From Aquabacterium lacunae (GTDB lineage Bacteria > Pseudomonadota > Gammaproteobacteria > Burkholderiales > Burkholderiaceae_C), in assembly GCF_004310865.1 (NCBI RefSeq), contig NZ_SIXI01000001.1, positions 558,001 through 622,000 of the forward strand: a stretch of DNA of 64,000 nucleotides, written 5' to 3'. The position numbers and the translations under genes are program-made. A model generated the notes under the pieces. That model saw nothing but the letters and a program-made list of their open reading frames with translations. It was not told where the DNA came from and made no database searches. How positions within the stretch are numbered: the first letter of the stretch is position 1; every line of letters begins with the position of its first letter. Of the stretch, positions 49,801-57,200 are shown in pieces.

Positions 49801-52044
49801 AGCGTGCAGGAGGGGGCCGCGACCGGCACGGTGGTCGGCGTCACCGCCCTCGCGCAGGACCCTGACGGCAGCAACAACACCGTCACCTACAGCCTGGTGG
49901 ACAACGCTGGCGGCCGCTTTGCGATCGACGTCAACACCGGTGTGGTCACCGTGACCAACGGCAACCTGCTCGACTTCGAAGCCAGCGGCGCGCACACGCT
50001 CACAGTGCGCGCCACCGGCAGCGATGCCTCCACGCAGGACAGCAGCTTCATCGTGACCGTTCAGGATGTGAATGAGTTCGATGTGTCCACCCCGGTGGAC
50101 GCCGACGCTGGTGTCGACACGGTGCAGGAAAATGCAGCCAACGGCAGCACCGTGGGCATCACGGCCCAGGCCTCGGACGCCGACGGCAGCCTGTCCACCG
50201 TCACCTACAGCCTGAGCAACGATGCAGGCGGTCGCTTTGCCATCGATGCCGGCTCTGGCATCGTCACGGTGGCCAATGGCAGCCTGCTCAACCACGAGGG
50301 GGCCAGCAGCCACACCATCACCGTGGTGGCCACCAGCGCGGATGGCAGCACCCGCAGCCAGAACTTCACGGTGGCGGTGACCGATGCCAACGAGTTTGCC
50401 GTGACCACGCCCGTGGACACCGATGCAGCCAGCGACACCGTGGCCGAGAATGCCGCCACCGGTACCACCGTGGGACTGCTGGCGTCGGCATTTGACGCCG
50501 ACGGCACCCAGAGCACCGTGAGCTACAGCCTGACCGACTCGGCAGGTGGACGTTTTGCCATCCACACCAGCACTGGCGAAGTGACCGTGGCCAACGCCGC
50601 CTTGCTGGACCACGAATCGGCCAGCAGCCACACCATCACGGTCAGGGCCACCAGCGCAGACGGCTCGCAGCGTGACCAGACCTTCACCATCGCCATCACC
50701 GACGTCAACGAATTCGGGGTGAGTGCCGCACAAGACGCTGACCCAACGCCCGACGGCGTGCAGGAAAACGCTGCCAATGGCAGCCTGGTGGGGCTGACCG
50801 CACGGGCCACCGACGCCGACGGCACCAACAACGCCGTGAGCTATGCCCTGGTTGATGACGCCGGGGGGCGGTTCGCCATCGACGCCAGCACCGGGGTGGT
50901 CACGGTGGCCGACGGCAGCCTGCTGGACGCCGAAGCCCAGGCCAGCCACGACATCACGGTGGAAGCCATCAGCAGCGATGGCAGCCGCCAGAGCCGCAGC
51001 TTCAGCATCGCGCTGCAGGACCTCAACGAGTTCACCATCAGCCCGCTGGGTGACATGGACAGCACCGACAACCGTGTCGCAAACAGCACCGGAAGCGGCA
51101 TGGCCGTGGGCGTGGTGGCTCGTGCCAGCGACGCCGACCGCACGGGCAGCACCGTGCGTTACACCCTGATGACGGACCCCAGCGGAGCGTTCGCGATCGA
51201 TGGTCAGACCGGTGTGGTGACCCTGGCAAGGGCCGAGATGCTGAACCGCCAGACCGACAACATACAACGCATCACGGTGATGGCTCGCAGTGATGACGGA
51301 TCGACCACGTTGATGGACTTCGACATCCAGGTGATGGCCATGCCGGCCGAGCCTGTGATGGTGCTGCCAGAACCCACCCCGGAGCCTGTGCGCCCAGCAC
51401 CCGAGCCCCTGGTCGACGCCACGCCCGACCCGACACCCGAACCCGCCCCTGCAGAGCCTGCCCCGCCGGCCCCTGTGGCCGCACCGGCCCCCCAAGGCGA
51501 CGTGGCCATGCCCGGCCCCAGCCTGACTCTGCCGCCAGCGTCCGGTTGGGCCGTGCCCATGGGCACAGGCGCCGTGAAGGTGCTGCTGACGCCCGTGCCC
51601 AGCGTGGCCATGGCACAGGCCATGCCTGTGCAACTGACCGTGACCGCCTTGCTGGACCTGTCCAATGGGGCGACCATGAGCCCCCTGGGTGCCGCCGAAC
51701 TCAGCCGGCTGAGCCTGCCTGCAGCCCCCGTGACCATGGCCCAGGCCAGCGAACTGCCGCTGAGCCTGGACACGCTGGCGCCCACCCTGGTGCAAATGGG
51801 TGGCCTGACCCTCAGCCTGGGCAGCGTGTTCTGGCTGTCCCGGGCCAGCACCTTGCTGACCAGCCTGCTGGTGGCCACACCCATCTGGCGCACCATGGAT
51901 CCACTGCCCGTGCTGGCCTCCACCGGCCTGGGTGGCGGCGCGCCTGGCGAGGGTGGAGACGACGGGCCGGAAAGCGATCGCATGGCCGAAGGCATGTTCG
52001 CCGACGTGCCCCATCAGCACGAATCGGTCCAGATCATCGGGTGA
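40819..52044 (+). CDS. Giant LEPR-type surface protein with DUF4347 and cadherin-like repeats
   Basis: About 3741 residues. In order: a LEPR-XLL-like motif IEPRLLFNAD (28-37); DUF4347 (about 80-245) with H142 and C185; a DNRLRE-like domain (about 252-434); cadherin-like modules (to about 690); a CSLREA-like ISLREALIAANN; a right-handed beta-helix rich in NVISGN turns (about 770-1180); a section with six WNGSSW/WDGSSW units about 53 residues apart, propeller-like (about 1290-1700); further cadherin-like modules; thirteen 106-residue repeats (47215-51340); a Pro/Glu/Ala-rich linker; and a C-terminal hydrophobic helix ending DPLPVL. The ATG at 40819 gives the family-type start; the frame extends to 40684. 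No Sec signal, RTX repeats or dedicated exporter are seen, so the export route is unknown. Likely an adhesin or matrix protein. Confidence 0.9.
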   Translation: MNWTRHLKRLRPGRKADPLQFDGVLEEIEPRLLFNADAAAPVMALLPDSAREPDLLHTHVVSTPQQAQATQGGSTQQNTARELIVVDAQVPDAEQLLASVTAGKAEGSYTVHWIGAQDDGIATLSSLLAQRRDVTALHLISHGRDGQLQLGATTLDESALRSRLGEISAWQNAFTADADFLLYGCDVAATGRGQQFVDDLALLTGTDVAASTDLTGHEAAGGDWVLEYQRGQIQHMSLDARGTAWMHTLATISFQDGVNSYNSTVDTYLESATPGTSRGTSDTLIVDNGDPNKKQTLIRFDNIIGASAIPLGSTITSATLTVYVTNDDNSDTVTIHRMLVSWGESSTYNSMVNGVSRDNVEAASASMFTLDAGILGSATFGDLTTAVQAWANGAANHGFLLATGTANADNWTIRSSDFNTTISQRPRLDVTYTAPTGPSMDLDANNSSGATGNNHSVTFTEQTPVLIADTDATITAGSASNMTGLTVTLSNRPDGGAESLLVDVSGTSISSVGYNSTTGVLSLTGNDTAANYQKVLRTLQYANTSDNPSTTARTVNYTLTDTNGQTTTATTTVSISRVNDAPVLTSNGGGSSAAISLAENQTAVTTVTATDVDSGSLTYSIAGGADAARFSINSSTGVLTFTAAPDFENPTDAGANNVYDVIVQVSDNNLSDTQSLAVTITDVSSALVVTTTTDNNDSGLGTAFTAEQLNVSKGTDGRISLREALIAANNTAGTDTITFALTGATGLYGEYTINMLSTLPDITQAVVINAASQAGYTNRPVVVLDGNGGSGNGFTLAANADGSTIRGFVIRGFSADGIHIVAGSDNHTIVGNYIGSFNADGSNAGATERNGSEGIQSAGANVVIGGTATADRNVISGNTSPYNIYLSTGANGTVIQGNHIGTDASGTAVFATNSAYGIMVETSSNNVTIGGTANGAGNVISGFTSRGIWATTTGTTTIQGNKIGTDVTGSVDLGNGEYGIYVDDAGSVVIGGTATNAGNVVSGNNGGGIYLGNSGTALVQGNIIGLNAAGTAALGNTGVGLHINNSAVTTVGGSTSAARNIISGNSSHGIHVASNQAHLIQGNYIGTGADGSTLLGNGGSGVYIAATGVTVGGKNAGEGNVIAGNTGAGINVIAGFHSNLIYRNSIHSNGGLGIDLDNNGVTANDYNDGDGGANYRNNFPVITSVVTNGTTTTIQGSVDFFSGPETIYIELFASPSKDASGHGEGRTYLGAVQVTTTAGTGDATFSLTVTGVNVGDWITAVSNVETTYLGASEFAMAVQAVAPAQAPRGRLIWTVNDRLYQQYADWSTNGWSGTGTNGLNFSDDISMIAAAEAPTRNEIIFIGSADVSGKILAGIWNGSSWSSLFSIPVATPSATAAQLNSFAVAYDPLNGNAMLVWDNGSTGTNSLSYAIWDGSSWSAIQTVTAPVSGEVVHMKLVANPRGHDMVLVASTTAATSNQFAMVWNGSSWGDAQTLGTNSSKQYFEANVAYESQSGRALVFYDNSASDSASVQYRVWNGSSWSSEATVAPPAGITATAELYSTVIATDPGSNRIALAAKDANNDVWAAVWDGSSWGSQKLVTDSGVRVSEDHSTMALAFESQSGKLMIAYGKATGPSLHYMTWTQAGGWSAEAVALSMGDTDFAQVVKLYADPYSNTIMLGVQDQDADLTMAAWDGSAWGTATQLDSATGLPQREKFVFVWNRNAPVVSGLSGDTLTYVEDQPAAVLDQGGDAAVFVADAGGYNGASFSVSFLSGSTATEDVLSIRHQGTGAGQIGLSGGNVTYEGVVIGTWSGGSNGANLVIALNANATNAAVSALSRNISYQNTNTTTPSTTSRVVRFVVTNAGGQASTPADVTVALTARNDAPTLTATAQNPTFTEAAGSATQAAAVALFSSASANPVDAGQGFKSLTFTVSNLLDGSNERIVADGSSIALLNGQTGTTATNGLAYSVSVSGSTATVTLTHPGSLSTASLQSVVNGLAYQNTQLDNPTAGTRTVTLTQVQDDGGTALGGADVRTLSIASSVTVVATNDAPAISSNGAGATAAVSVAENSTAVTTVTTSDPDHSTFTYSIVGGSDAARFSLNSSSGALSFNAAPNFEAPSDSDGNNTYVVIVQVSDGSATDTQTLTVTVTDLNEFSVGTVSDNNAAANTVAENAANGSSVGLTARAIDADGSNNTVTYSLSDSAGGRFAIHATTGVVTVANGSLLNFEAASTHTITVLATSADGSSSSQSFNIGVTDVNEFSVGPVSDANAATNTVAENATTGTLVGLTGFAQDADGSNHTISYSLSDNAGGRFAINASTGVVTVADGSLLNFETATSHNLTVVATSSDGSSSSQSFTVQVSDVNEFSVGALSDVDAAANQVSENAATGDAVGLRAQAVDADGSNNTITYSLSDDAGGRFSIDAITGVVTVGNAALLDYETSTSHQITVVATGSDGSSQSSNFAVQITDASEGGVGPIADTDNAANAISEGASNGASVGLTASATDPDATDTVSYSLTDSADGRFAIDSATGVVTLIDASRIDREASGSHTITVRALSSDGSATTRNFSIQVLDVDEFDVGAVSDQDAATDAVDENAAGGTLVGITARAQDGDATTNTITYSLSVNPGNRFAIDAQSGVVTVANGASLDFESSTSHSITVLATSADGSTRTQVFTIAVRDVNEFTVSTPTDADPAPDQVNENALAGALAGLTAQAFDADGTTNSVTYSLSDDAGGRFVIDSAGVVRVANGATFNHEAQGSHTITVVATSADGSQQSQNFTIDVADVDEFDVSTPVDADGAANTVQENAAHGTAVGVQAQASDADGTTNGITYSLSDTAGGRFTIDPVSGVVTVDNASLLDFEAASIHTITVLATSADGSTSSQSFNITLTDANEFSVTAATDTDAALNEVLEGASTGTAVGLTARSQDADGTQNSISYSLADNAGGRFAIDAVTGVVTVADGSLIDFETSATHTITVRATSADGSTQDQNFTVDILDRNEFTVSTPTDTDTGANSVQEGAATGTVVGVTALAQDPDGSNNTVTYSLVDNAGGRFAIDVNTGVVTVTNGNLLDFEASGAHTLTVRATGSDASTQDSSFIVTVQDVNEFDVSTPVDADAGVDTVQENAANGSTVGITAQASDADGSLSTVTYSLSNDAGGRFAIDAGSGIVTVANGSLLNHEGASSHTITVVATSADGSTRSQNFTVAVTDANEFAVTTPVDTDAASDTVAENAATGTTVGLLASAFDADGTQSTVSYSLTDSAGGRFAIHTSTGEVTVANAALLDHESASSHTITVRATSADGSQRDQTFTIAITDVNEFGVSAAQDADPTPDGVQENAANGSLVGLTARATDADGTNNAVSYALVDDAGGRFAIDASTGVVTVADGSLLDAEAQASHDITVEAISSDGSRQSRSFSIALQDLNEFTISPLGDMDSTDNRVANSTGSGMAVGVVARASDADRTGSTVRYTLMTDPSGAFAIDGQTGVVTLARAEMLNRQTDNIQRITVMARSDDGSTTLMDFDIQVMAMPAEPVMVLPEPTPEPVRPAPEPLVDATPDPTPEPAPAEPAPPAPVAAPAPQGDVAMPGPSLTLPPASGWAVPMGTGAVKVLLTPVPSVAMAQAMPVQLTVTALLDLSNGATMSPLGAAELSRLSLPAAPVTMAQASELPLSLDTLAPTLVQMGGLTLSLGSVFWLSRASTLLTSLLVATPIWRTMDPLPVLASTGLGGGAPGEGGDDGPESDRMAEGMFADVPHQHESVQIIG
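44880..45850 (+). repeat. WNGSSW/WDGSSW tandem units inside the giant protein
   Basis: Codons for W-(N/D)-G-S-S-W recur near 44885, 45052, 45206, 45361, 45520 and, in a diverged form, 45830. The spacing is about 155-170 bases (one beta-propeller blade) except before the last unit. The fold is inference. Confidence 0.65.
47215..51340 (+). repeat. Thirteen tandem 318-bp cadherin-like repeats
   Basis: Units start with codons for NEFSV/DEFDV-type residues at 47215, 47533, 47851, 48169, 48484, 48802, 49117, 49435, 49753, 50071, 50389, 50707 and 51025. Spacing is 318 bases except two steps of 315. Each unit shows V-x-E-N, DADG, YSLSD-x-AGGRFAI and VVTV, a cadherin-type calcium-binding sandwich pattern. 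Confidence 0.93.
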
Positions 52045-52170
52045 CGTGCGAGATGACTTTTCGCGCCAGTTTGCAAACTTTCACCTGAAACGGTCATCCG
52101 GGGAACGCCATGCGCCGTTGAACGACTGCAGCCCTGCCTGTCGCAGGCTGTCGCTTCACGGAGACCACAC

Positions 52171-52878
52171 ATGCGCCACCCCATACTCTCTGCCCTGACC
52201 CTGGGCTTGCTGGCCATCAACGCCCAGGCCGGCCAGACCGTGGCCCAGACCGTGATGGCCAGGGTGGTGTCGTCCACCCCGGTGATGGCCCAGGTGGCCA
52301 CCCCCCAGCAGGTGTGCTTCGACGAATTGCAGGCTGTGCCGCCACAAGGCAGCGGCGCAGGGGCCTTGCTCGGCGCCATCGCCGGGGGTGTGATTGGCAA
52401 TGCCGTGGGCAAAGGTGCAGGCAATGCGGTGGCCACCGGCCTCGGGGTGTTCGGCGGCGCCGTCCTGGGCGACCGCATCGAAAAAGATGGACGCCCTAGA
52501 GGGCAGCGCACCGTGAGGCGCTGCGAACAGCAGTCGGCCTACAGCCAGCAGGTGGTGGCCTACCAGGTGGTGTACGAGCTGCACGGCCAGCAGTACAGCA
52601 CCCGGATGAACAGCCAGCCTGGCCCCACGATCCCGGTGCAGGTCTCGGTCACCCCTGTGGGCCAGGCCGCGGCGTACAACACGGCGCCGGCGTACACCCC
52701 ACCCCCGCCGGTGTATGACACGCCGCCGGTCGTCATGCAGGCCCCAGTGGTCGTGCCAGCACCGGTGGTGGTGCACCGTCCGGTCGTCATCGAAACGGCC
52801 TACGAGCGGCCGATCCACCGCCGCCACTGGCATCGTCATGAGCGCTTCCACGACCACAGCCACCATCGCTGGGATTGA
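52171..52878 (+). CDS. Glycine-zipper 2TM domain protein with His-rich tail
   Basis: An exported envelope protein of 235 residues. A signal peptide (about 1-20, ending AQA) is followed by the glycine zipper GALLGAIAGGVIGNAVGKG (about 65-85), as in the Rickettsia 17-kDa antigen/SlyB group. A central region with Tyr and Gln leads to a Pro/Val-rich stretch and a His/Arg-rich C-terminus (HRRHWHRHERFHDHSHH), which could bind metal. There is no lipobox cysteine in the signal peptide. ACGGAG precedes the ATG. It lies 126 bp after the giant surface-protein gene on the same strand; function is unknown. Confidence 0.83.
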   Translation: MRHPILSALTLGLLAINAQAGQTVAQTVMARVVSSTPVMAQVATPQQVCFDELQAVPPQGSGAGALLGAIAGGVIGNAVGKGAGNAVATGLGVFGGAVLGDRIEKDGRPRGQRTVRRCEQQSAYSQQVVAYQVVYELHGQQYSTRMNSQPGPTIPVQVSVTPVGQAAAYNTAPAYTPPPPVYDTPPVVMQAPVVVPAPVVVHRPVVIETAYERPIHRRHWHRHERFHDHSHHRWD

Positions 52879-52950
52879 TCCGCTCGCACCGGGTGTTGAC
52901 CGCTCCGTCAAGCACCGAGCGAACAAGGAAGGACAAGTGGCGAATGGCAT

Positions 52951-52974
52951 GCCGGGCGTGCAAAGCCGGCTTTT
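52951..52974 (+). terminator. Possible weak terminator after the glycine-zipper gene
   Basis: GCCGG pairs with CCGGC across a 10-base loop and is followed by TTTTG. The stem is short, so termination would be partial. Confidence 0.35.
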
Positions 52975-52996
52975 GTGTGCACTTCCGCATGCCAGG

Positions 52997-53012
52997 GTGT
53001 CTGAGCAGACAC
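52997..53012. promoter_or_regulatory. 16-bp dyad upstream of the response regulator-GGDEF gene
   Basis: GTGTCTGAGCAGACAC has perfect 7-bp arms around AG. It lies about 120 bp before the gene start in a 250-bp intergenic region and may be an operator. Confidence 0.35.
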
Positions 53013-53128
53013 ACAAGGCTCAAGCCTGAGCGGCGTCTTCCGTCAACATGGTGATGGGATTGCCACGGACGGCAGGGTGATCCCGCTGCATGCTCAGGAA
53101 GGCCGTCACCACACGCCAGGTGTGCGCC

Positions 53129-54241
53129 ATGACGACTGCCCTTTCTCCCGGCGTCATCTCTGACGCCGAGACATTCATCCGCCAGGAAGCCCGCATCCTG
53201 CTGGTCGACGACGACCCGGATGCCATCCGGCTGATGCACCAGATGCTGCAAGGCTATCGCCACGTGCGTTTCGCCACCCGGGTCCACGACGCGATGCAAC
53301 TGATCGAGCGCGAAGCGCCCGATGTGGTGCTGCTGGATGCCGAAATGCCCGAGAGCAACGGCTTTGCCCTGTGCGAACGGCTCAAGCAGCAAGCGCACAC
53401 CCGCGAGATCCCTGTGCTGTTCGTGACCGCTCACACCGATGTGAGCTTCGAGGTCAGGGCCCTGAGCTGCGGCGCCGCCGACTTCATCACCAAACCCATC
53501 AGCGCGCCTGTGTTTCAGCTGCGCGTGGCCCACCACCTGCGCACCAAGCGCCAGATGGACCTGCTGAGGCAACTGGCCACCATCGATCCGCTGACCGCGC
53601 TGCCCAATGCACAGGCCTTCCAGCAAATGCTTCGCCAGGAATGGCGACACAGCGAACTGACACAGCGCCCCCTGTCGTTGCTCGTGATCGACCTGGACCA
53701 GTTCCGCAAGTTCAACTGGCACCAGGGTCACCAGGAAGGCGACCGGCGCCTGCAAGCCACGGCCGAGGTGCTTCAGGCCCAGCAACAAGCCTGCGACACC
53801 GTGGCTCGGGTGGGCGGTGACGAGTTCGCCTGGCTGATGCCTGGCAGTGACGCCCAGACCCTGCAGGAGCGGGGCGAGGCGCTTCAAGCGGCGCTGCGTT
53901 CGCAAGGCCTGGGCAGCGCCGAAGGACAACCCGGCGGGCGCACTGTCTGCGCCGGCGGCAGCGCCCGTCAGGCCAGCAGTGAGCTGTGGGGACTGCAGGA
54001 CCACCGCATGGAAATGGCAGGCAGCAGCCACACCCAGTTGCTCGATGCGGCTCAGCGCAGTCTGACACTTGCGCGCCAGCAAGGTCGTGGCAGACTGGTG
54101 ACCGTGGCCCTGCACGAGGCCCAACGCGTGAGGCATGCGGCACCGCACACCCTCGGGCCCGTGGAGCACACCCCGGCCAGTCAGTATCTGCAGGGCGTGA
54201 CATCGACGCGTGCCCCCGTTTTTTCCGTGCCTCCGCAATGA
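53129..54241 (+). CDS. Response regulator with GGDEF domain
   Basis: A 370-residue cytosolic protein. The receiver domain (about 20-140) has the acidic pair in VDDDPD, phospho-acceptor D70 (VVLLDAEMP) and the conserved lysine in ITKPIS. The GGDEF domain follows, motif intact at 229-233 (ARVGGDEFAW). Its substrate block reads DLDQFRKFNWHQGHQEGD, with Trp where most cyclases have Asp after the Asn, and the I-site is degenerate (QACD). The start at 53129 (MTTALSPG) is one choice; an in-frame ATG at 53090 exists. Its stop overlaps the kinase gene start in ATGA, so the kinase is its likely partner. Confidence 0.9.
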   Translation: MTTALSPGVISDAETFIRQEARILLVDDDPDAIRLMHQMLQGYRHVRFATRVHDAMQLIEREAPDVVLLDAEMPESNGFALCERLKQQAHTREIPVLFVTAHTDVSFEVRALSCGAADFITKPISAPVFQLRVAHHLRTKRQMDLLRQLATIDPLTALPNAQAFQQMLRQEWRHSELTQRPLSLLVIDLDQFRKFNWHQGHQEGDRRLQATAEVLQAQQQACDTVARVGGDEFAWLMPGSDAQTLQERGEALQAALRSQGLGSAEGQPGGRTVCAGGSARQASSELWGLQDHRMEMAGSSHTQLLDAAQRSLTLARQQGRGRLVTVALHEAQRVRHAAPHTLGPVEHTPASQYLQGVTSTRAPVFSVPPQ

Positions 54242-57200
54242 CCCCTCACCAACCTGCCGCACCCCACAGCATTCACCCGGCCCGATGGGCGCTGGGTGTC
54301 TGGTTCGTGGGGCTGCTGGCTGCCATGGCCATGGGCATGCGCGCAGAAGTGGCGAACGACCAGCGCCGCCAGGAGCAGTTCGCGGTGCTGACCGAGCAGG
54401 CGGTGCAGGACGTCAGCGTGCGCATGCAACGCTACGAGTACGGCTTGCGCGGCGCACGCGGTGTGGTGGTGGGCGCCGACGTGAGTGCGATCAACCGCCA
54501 ACGCTTCGAGGCATACAGCCGCACCCGGGAGATCGACCGCGAATTCCCCGGCGCACGAGGGTTTGGCTACATCCGCAAGATTCGGCCGGCGCAGGTCGAC
54601 ACCTTCCTGCGCACCGCACGCCTTGAAGGCCCGGCAGACTTCAGCATCCGTCAATTCAAACCGCACAACGGCGACCTGTTCGTCATTCACTACATCGAGC
54701 CCTTGAGCCGCAACAGTGAAGCCATGGGTCTGGACCTGGCCAGTGAGCCCATCCGCAAGGCCACCGCACTGCGCGCCATGCACACCGGCCTGCCCACCAT
54801 GAGCGGCCCCATCACGCTGGTGCAGGCCTCGGGCGCACGTTCGCGCGGGCTGCTGCTGATGCTGCCTGTGTACCGCCTGGGCACACAGCCCCACACGCCC
54901 GCTGAACGAGAAGCCGCGACAGAAGGCTGGACCTACGCACCCCTGCTGATCGACGAAGTGATCGGCAACCCCGCCCTGATGGACCGCCACTACGTGCTGA
55001 CCTTGCAAGACCGGTCAGACGACGAAGCCGTGCGTTTTTTCCAGTCGGCCCGCGCCGAAGCCATGAGCTTGGCGGCTCGGCCCGAACAACAGGTCGGCAC
55101 CCGGACGCTCGATGTGTTCGGACGCCAGTGGCAACTCGACGTCAGGTCCACCCCCGAGTTCGAACATGACCTGGGCCTGACACCGGCCTACGTGCCAGGG
55201 GCCATCACCGCCGTGCTGTTCACCTTGCTGTCGGGCCTGGTGTACGCCCTCTTCGCCCACTGGGCTCAACTGGGGCGCCTGGGCGAGCAGCAGGCCCGCC
55301 TGGCGGCCATGGCAGCCAGTGCCAATGACGCCCTGATCGGCTTGGACCACGCTGGCCTGATCAACGAATGGAACGATGCGGCCACCCGCATGCTCGGGTA
55401 CCCACGCGACAGCGCGCTGGGACAGCCCCTGGTGCGGCTGCTGGCACCGCAGTACCTGCGTCCACTGGCCGAGCAACACATGACTCAGGCAATGGACGGC
55501 CACCGCGTGCCGCCCACCGACTTCGTCTGCCTGCACCTTGACGGCACCCTGCTGGACGTGTCGATCACGCTGGCACCCATCACCGATGCGCCAGGCAAGG
55601 TCATGGGGTGCGCCCTGACCATCCGCGACATCACACCGCAGAAGCAGGCGGCCGAGCGCATCCTGGCCTTGAACGCCACACTGGAGCAGCAGGTGATCGA
55701 GCGCACGGCACAGGCCGAGGCGGCCAACCAGGCCAAGAGCGCTTTCCTGGCCACCATGAGCCATGAAATCCGCACACCCATGAATGCGCTCAACGGCATG
55801 GCCTACCTGCTGGGCAAAAGCGAACTCGACGACCGCCAGAAACAGTACATCGACACCCTGCAGGACGCCTGCAAGGACCTGCTGCGCATCGTCGACAACG
55901 TGCTGGACCTGTCCAAGATCGAGGCAGGCCAGATCAACCTCAACCCACAGCGTTGTCAGATCGGTCAGCTGGTCGGTGAGGTGGTGCGCCTGTTCGAGCC
56001 CACCGCGCACAGCAAGGGACTGCAACTGCTGCACCGCGTGACCGACCCGCAGGCCCACGACCTCCTGATCGATGGGGGCCGGCTCAAGCAGATGCTGTCG
56101 AATCTGGTGGGCAATGCCGTGAAGTTCACCGCGTCAGGCCTTGTGGAGGTCGATGCCAGCGTCCAGAGCATCGATGGTCGGCGTGTGAACCTGTTGCTGC
56201 AGGTCAAGGACACGGGCATCGGCATGAACGACGAGGTGCTCAAGCGGCTGTTCCAGCCCTACCAGCAAGCCCAGCACGAAGAGCCTCAGCAGTTTGGCGG
56301 CACGGGCCTGGGGCTGTCGATCGTCAAGACCCTGGCCGAACACATGGGAGGACAGGTGGGCGTTCGCAGCCAGGCCGGTCAGGGCAGCGAGTTCTGGATC
56401 AGCCTGCCTTGCGAGCTGGCCCAGGGTGACGCGCAGCGGCCTGCCTCACGAACGGGATCAAGCGCCCTGCCCGAACTCCAGGGTGACAGCCGACTCGCAG
56501 GTGTGCGTGTGATGGTGATCGACGACAGCGAGGTCAATGCGCTGATCGCCCGCCAGATCCTGCAATTCGAGCAAGCCGACGTGCGCATGGAAACCGATGC
56601 GCGCAACGCAGTGGACTGGCTGATCAAGCACCCTCACGAGATCGATGTGGTGCTGATGGATGTGCAGATGCCGGAGCTGGACGGTCGCCAGGCCACCCAA
56701 CTGCTGCGTCACCACCACCCCGACAAGACCCTGCCCGTGATCGCACTGAGTGCCGGCGTGACCGAACCGGAGCGTCAGCAAGCCATGGCCGCCGGCATGA
56801 ACGACTTCATCGCCAAGCCTTTCGATGCCGTGGTGCTGGTTGGTGCTGTGGCCCATTGGTCCAGGCGCGCCACACCCAGCATGGATCGCCATCAGGGTGC
56901 GTGGAATGCCACCCTGCCGTCCAGCACCCCCTGGCCGGAGTTGCCTGGTGTGGACCTGCCTGCCGTGCAGGCGAGGTTCGGTCGGCAGGTCGATCTGTAC
57001 GCCACGATGATGCACCGCATGCTGGCCGAATTTGGTGGTGAGCAACTGCCAGACACGTGTCCACCAGAAGCTGAACTCGTGGACCACCTGCGGGCGCGCC
57101 TGCACAAGCTCAAGGGCATTGCCGGCAACCTGGGCGTGATGCGGGTGCACGCACAAGCCGAGGCGGCCGAGCGGGCCGCAAAGGAGCAGCAGCATGAGGC

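Noticed and set aside
47215-51340. Regular repeats considered as a CRISPR-like array
   Set aside because: The period is 318 bp, in frame inside one coding gene, with no spacer structure and no cas genes.
48376-52020. Open frame of 1214 codons on the minus strand
   Set aside because: It is antisense to the repeat region of the giant surface protein; the regular composition of the repeats removes stops. It has repetitive, family-less sequence and no ribosome binding site.
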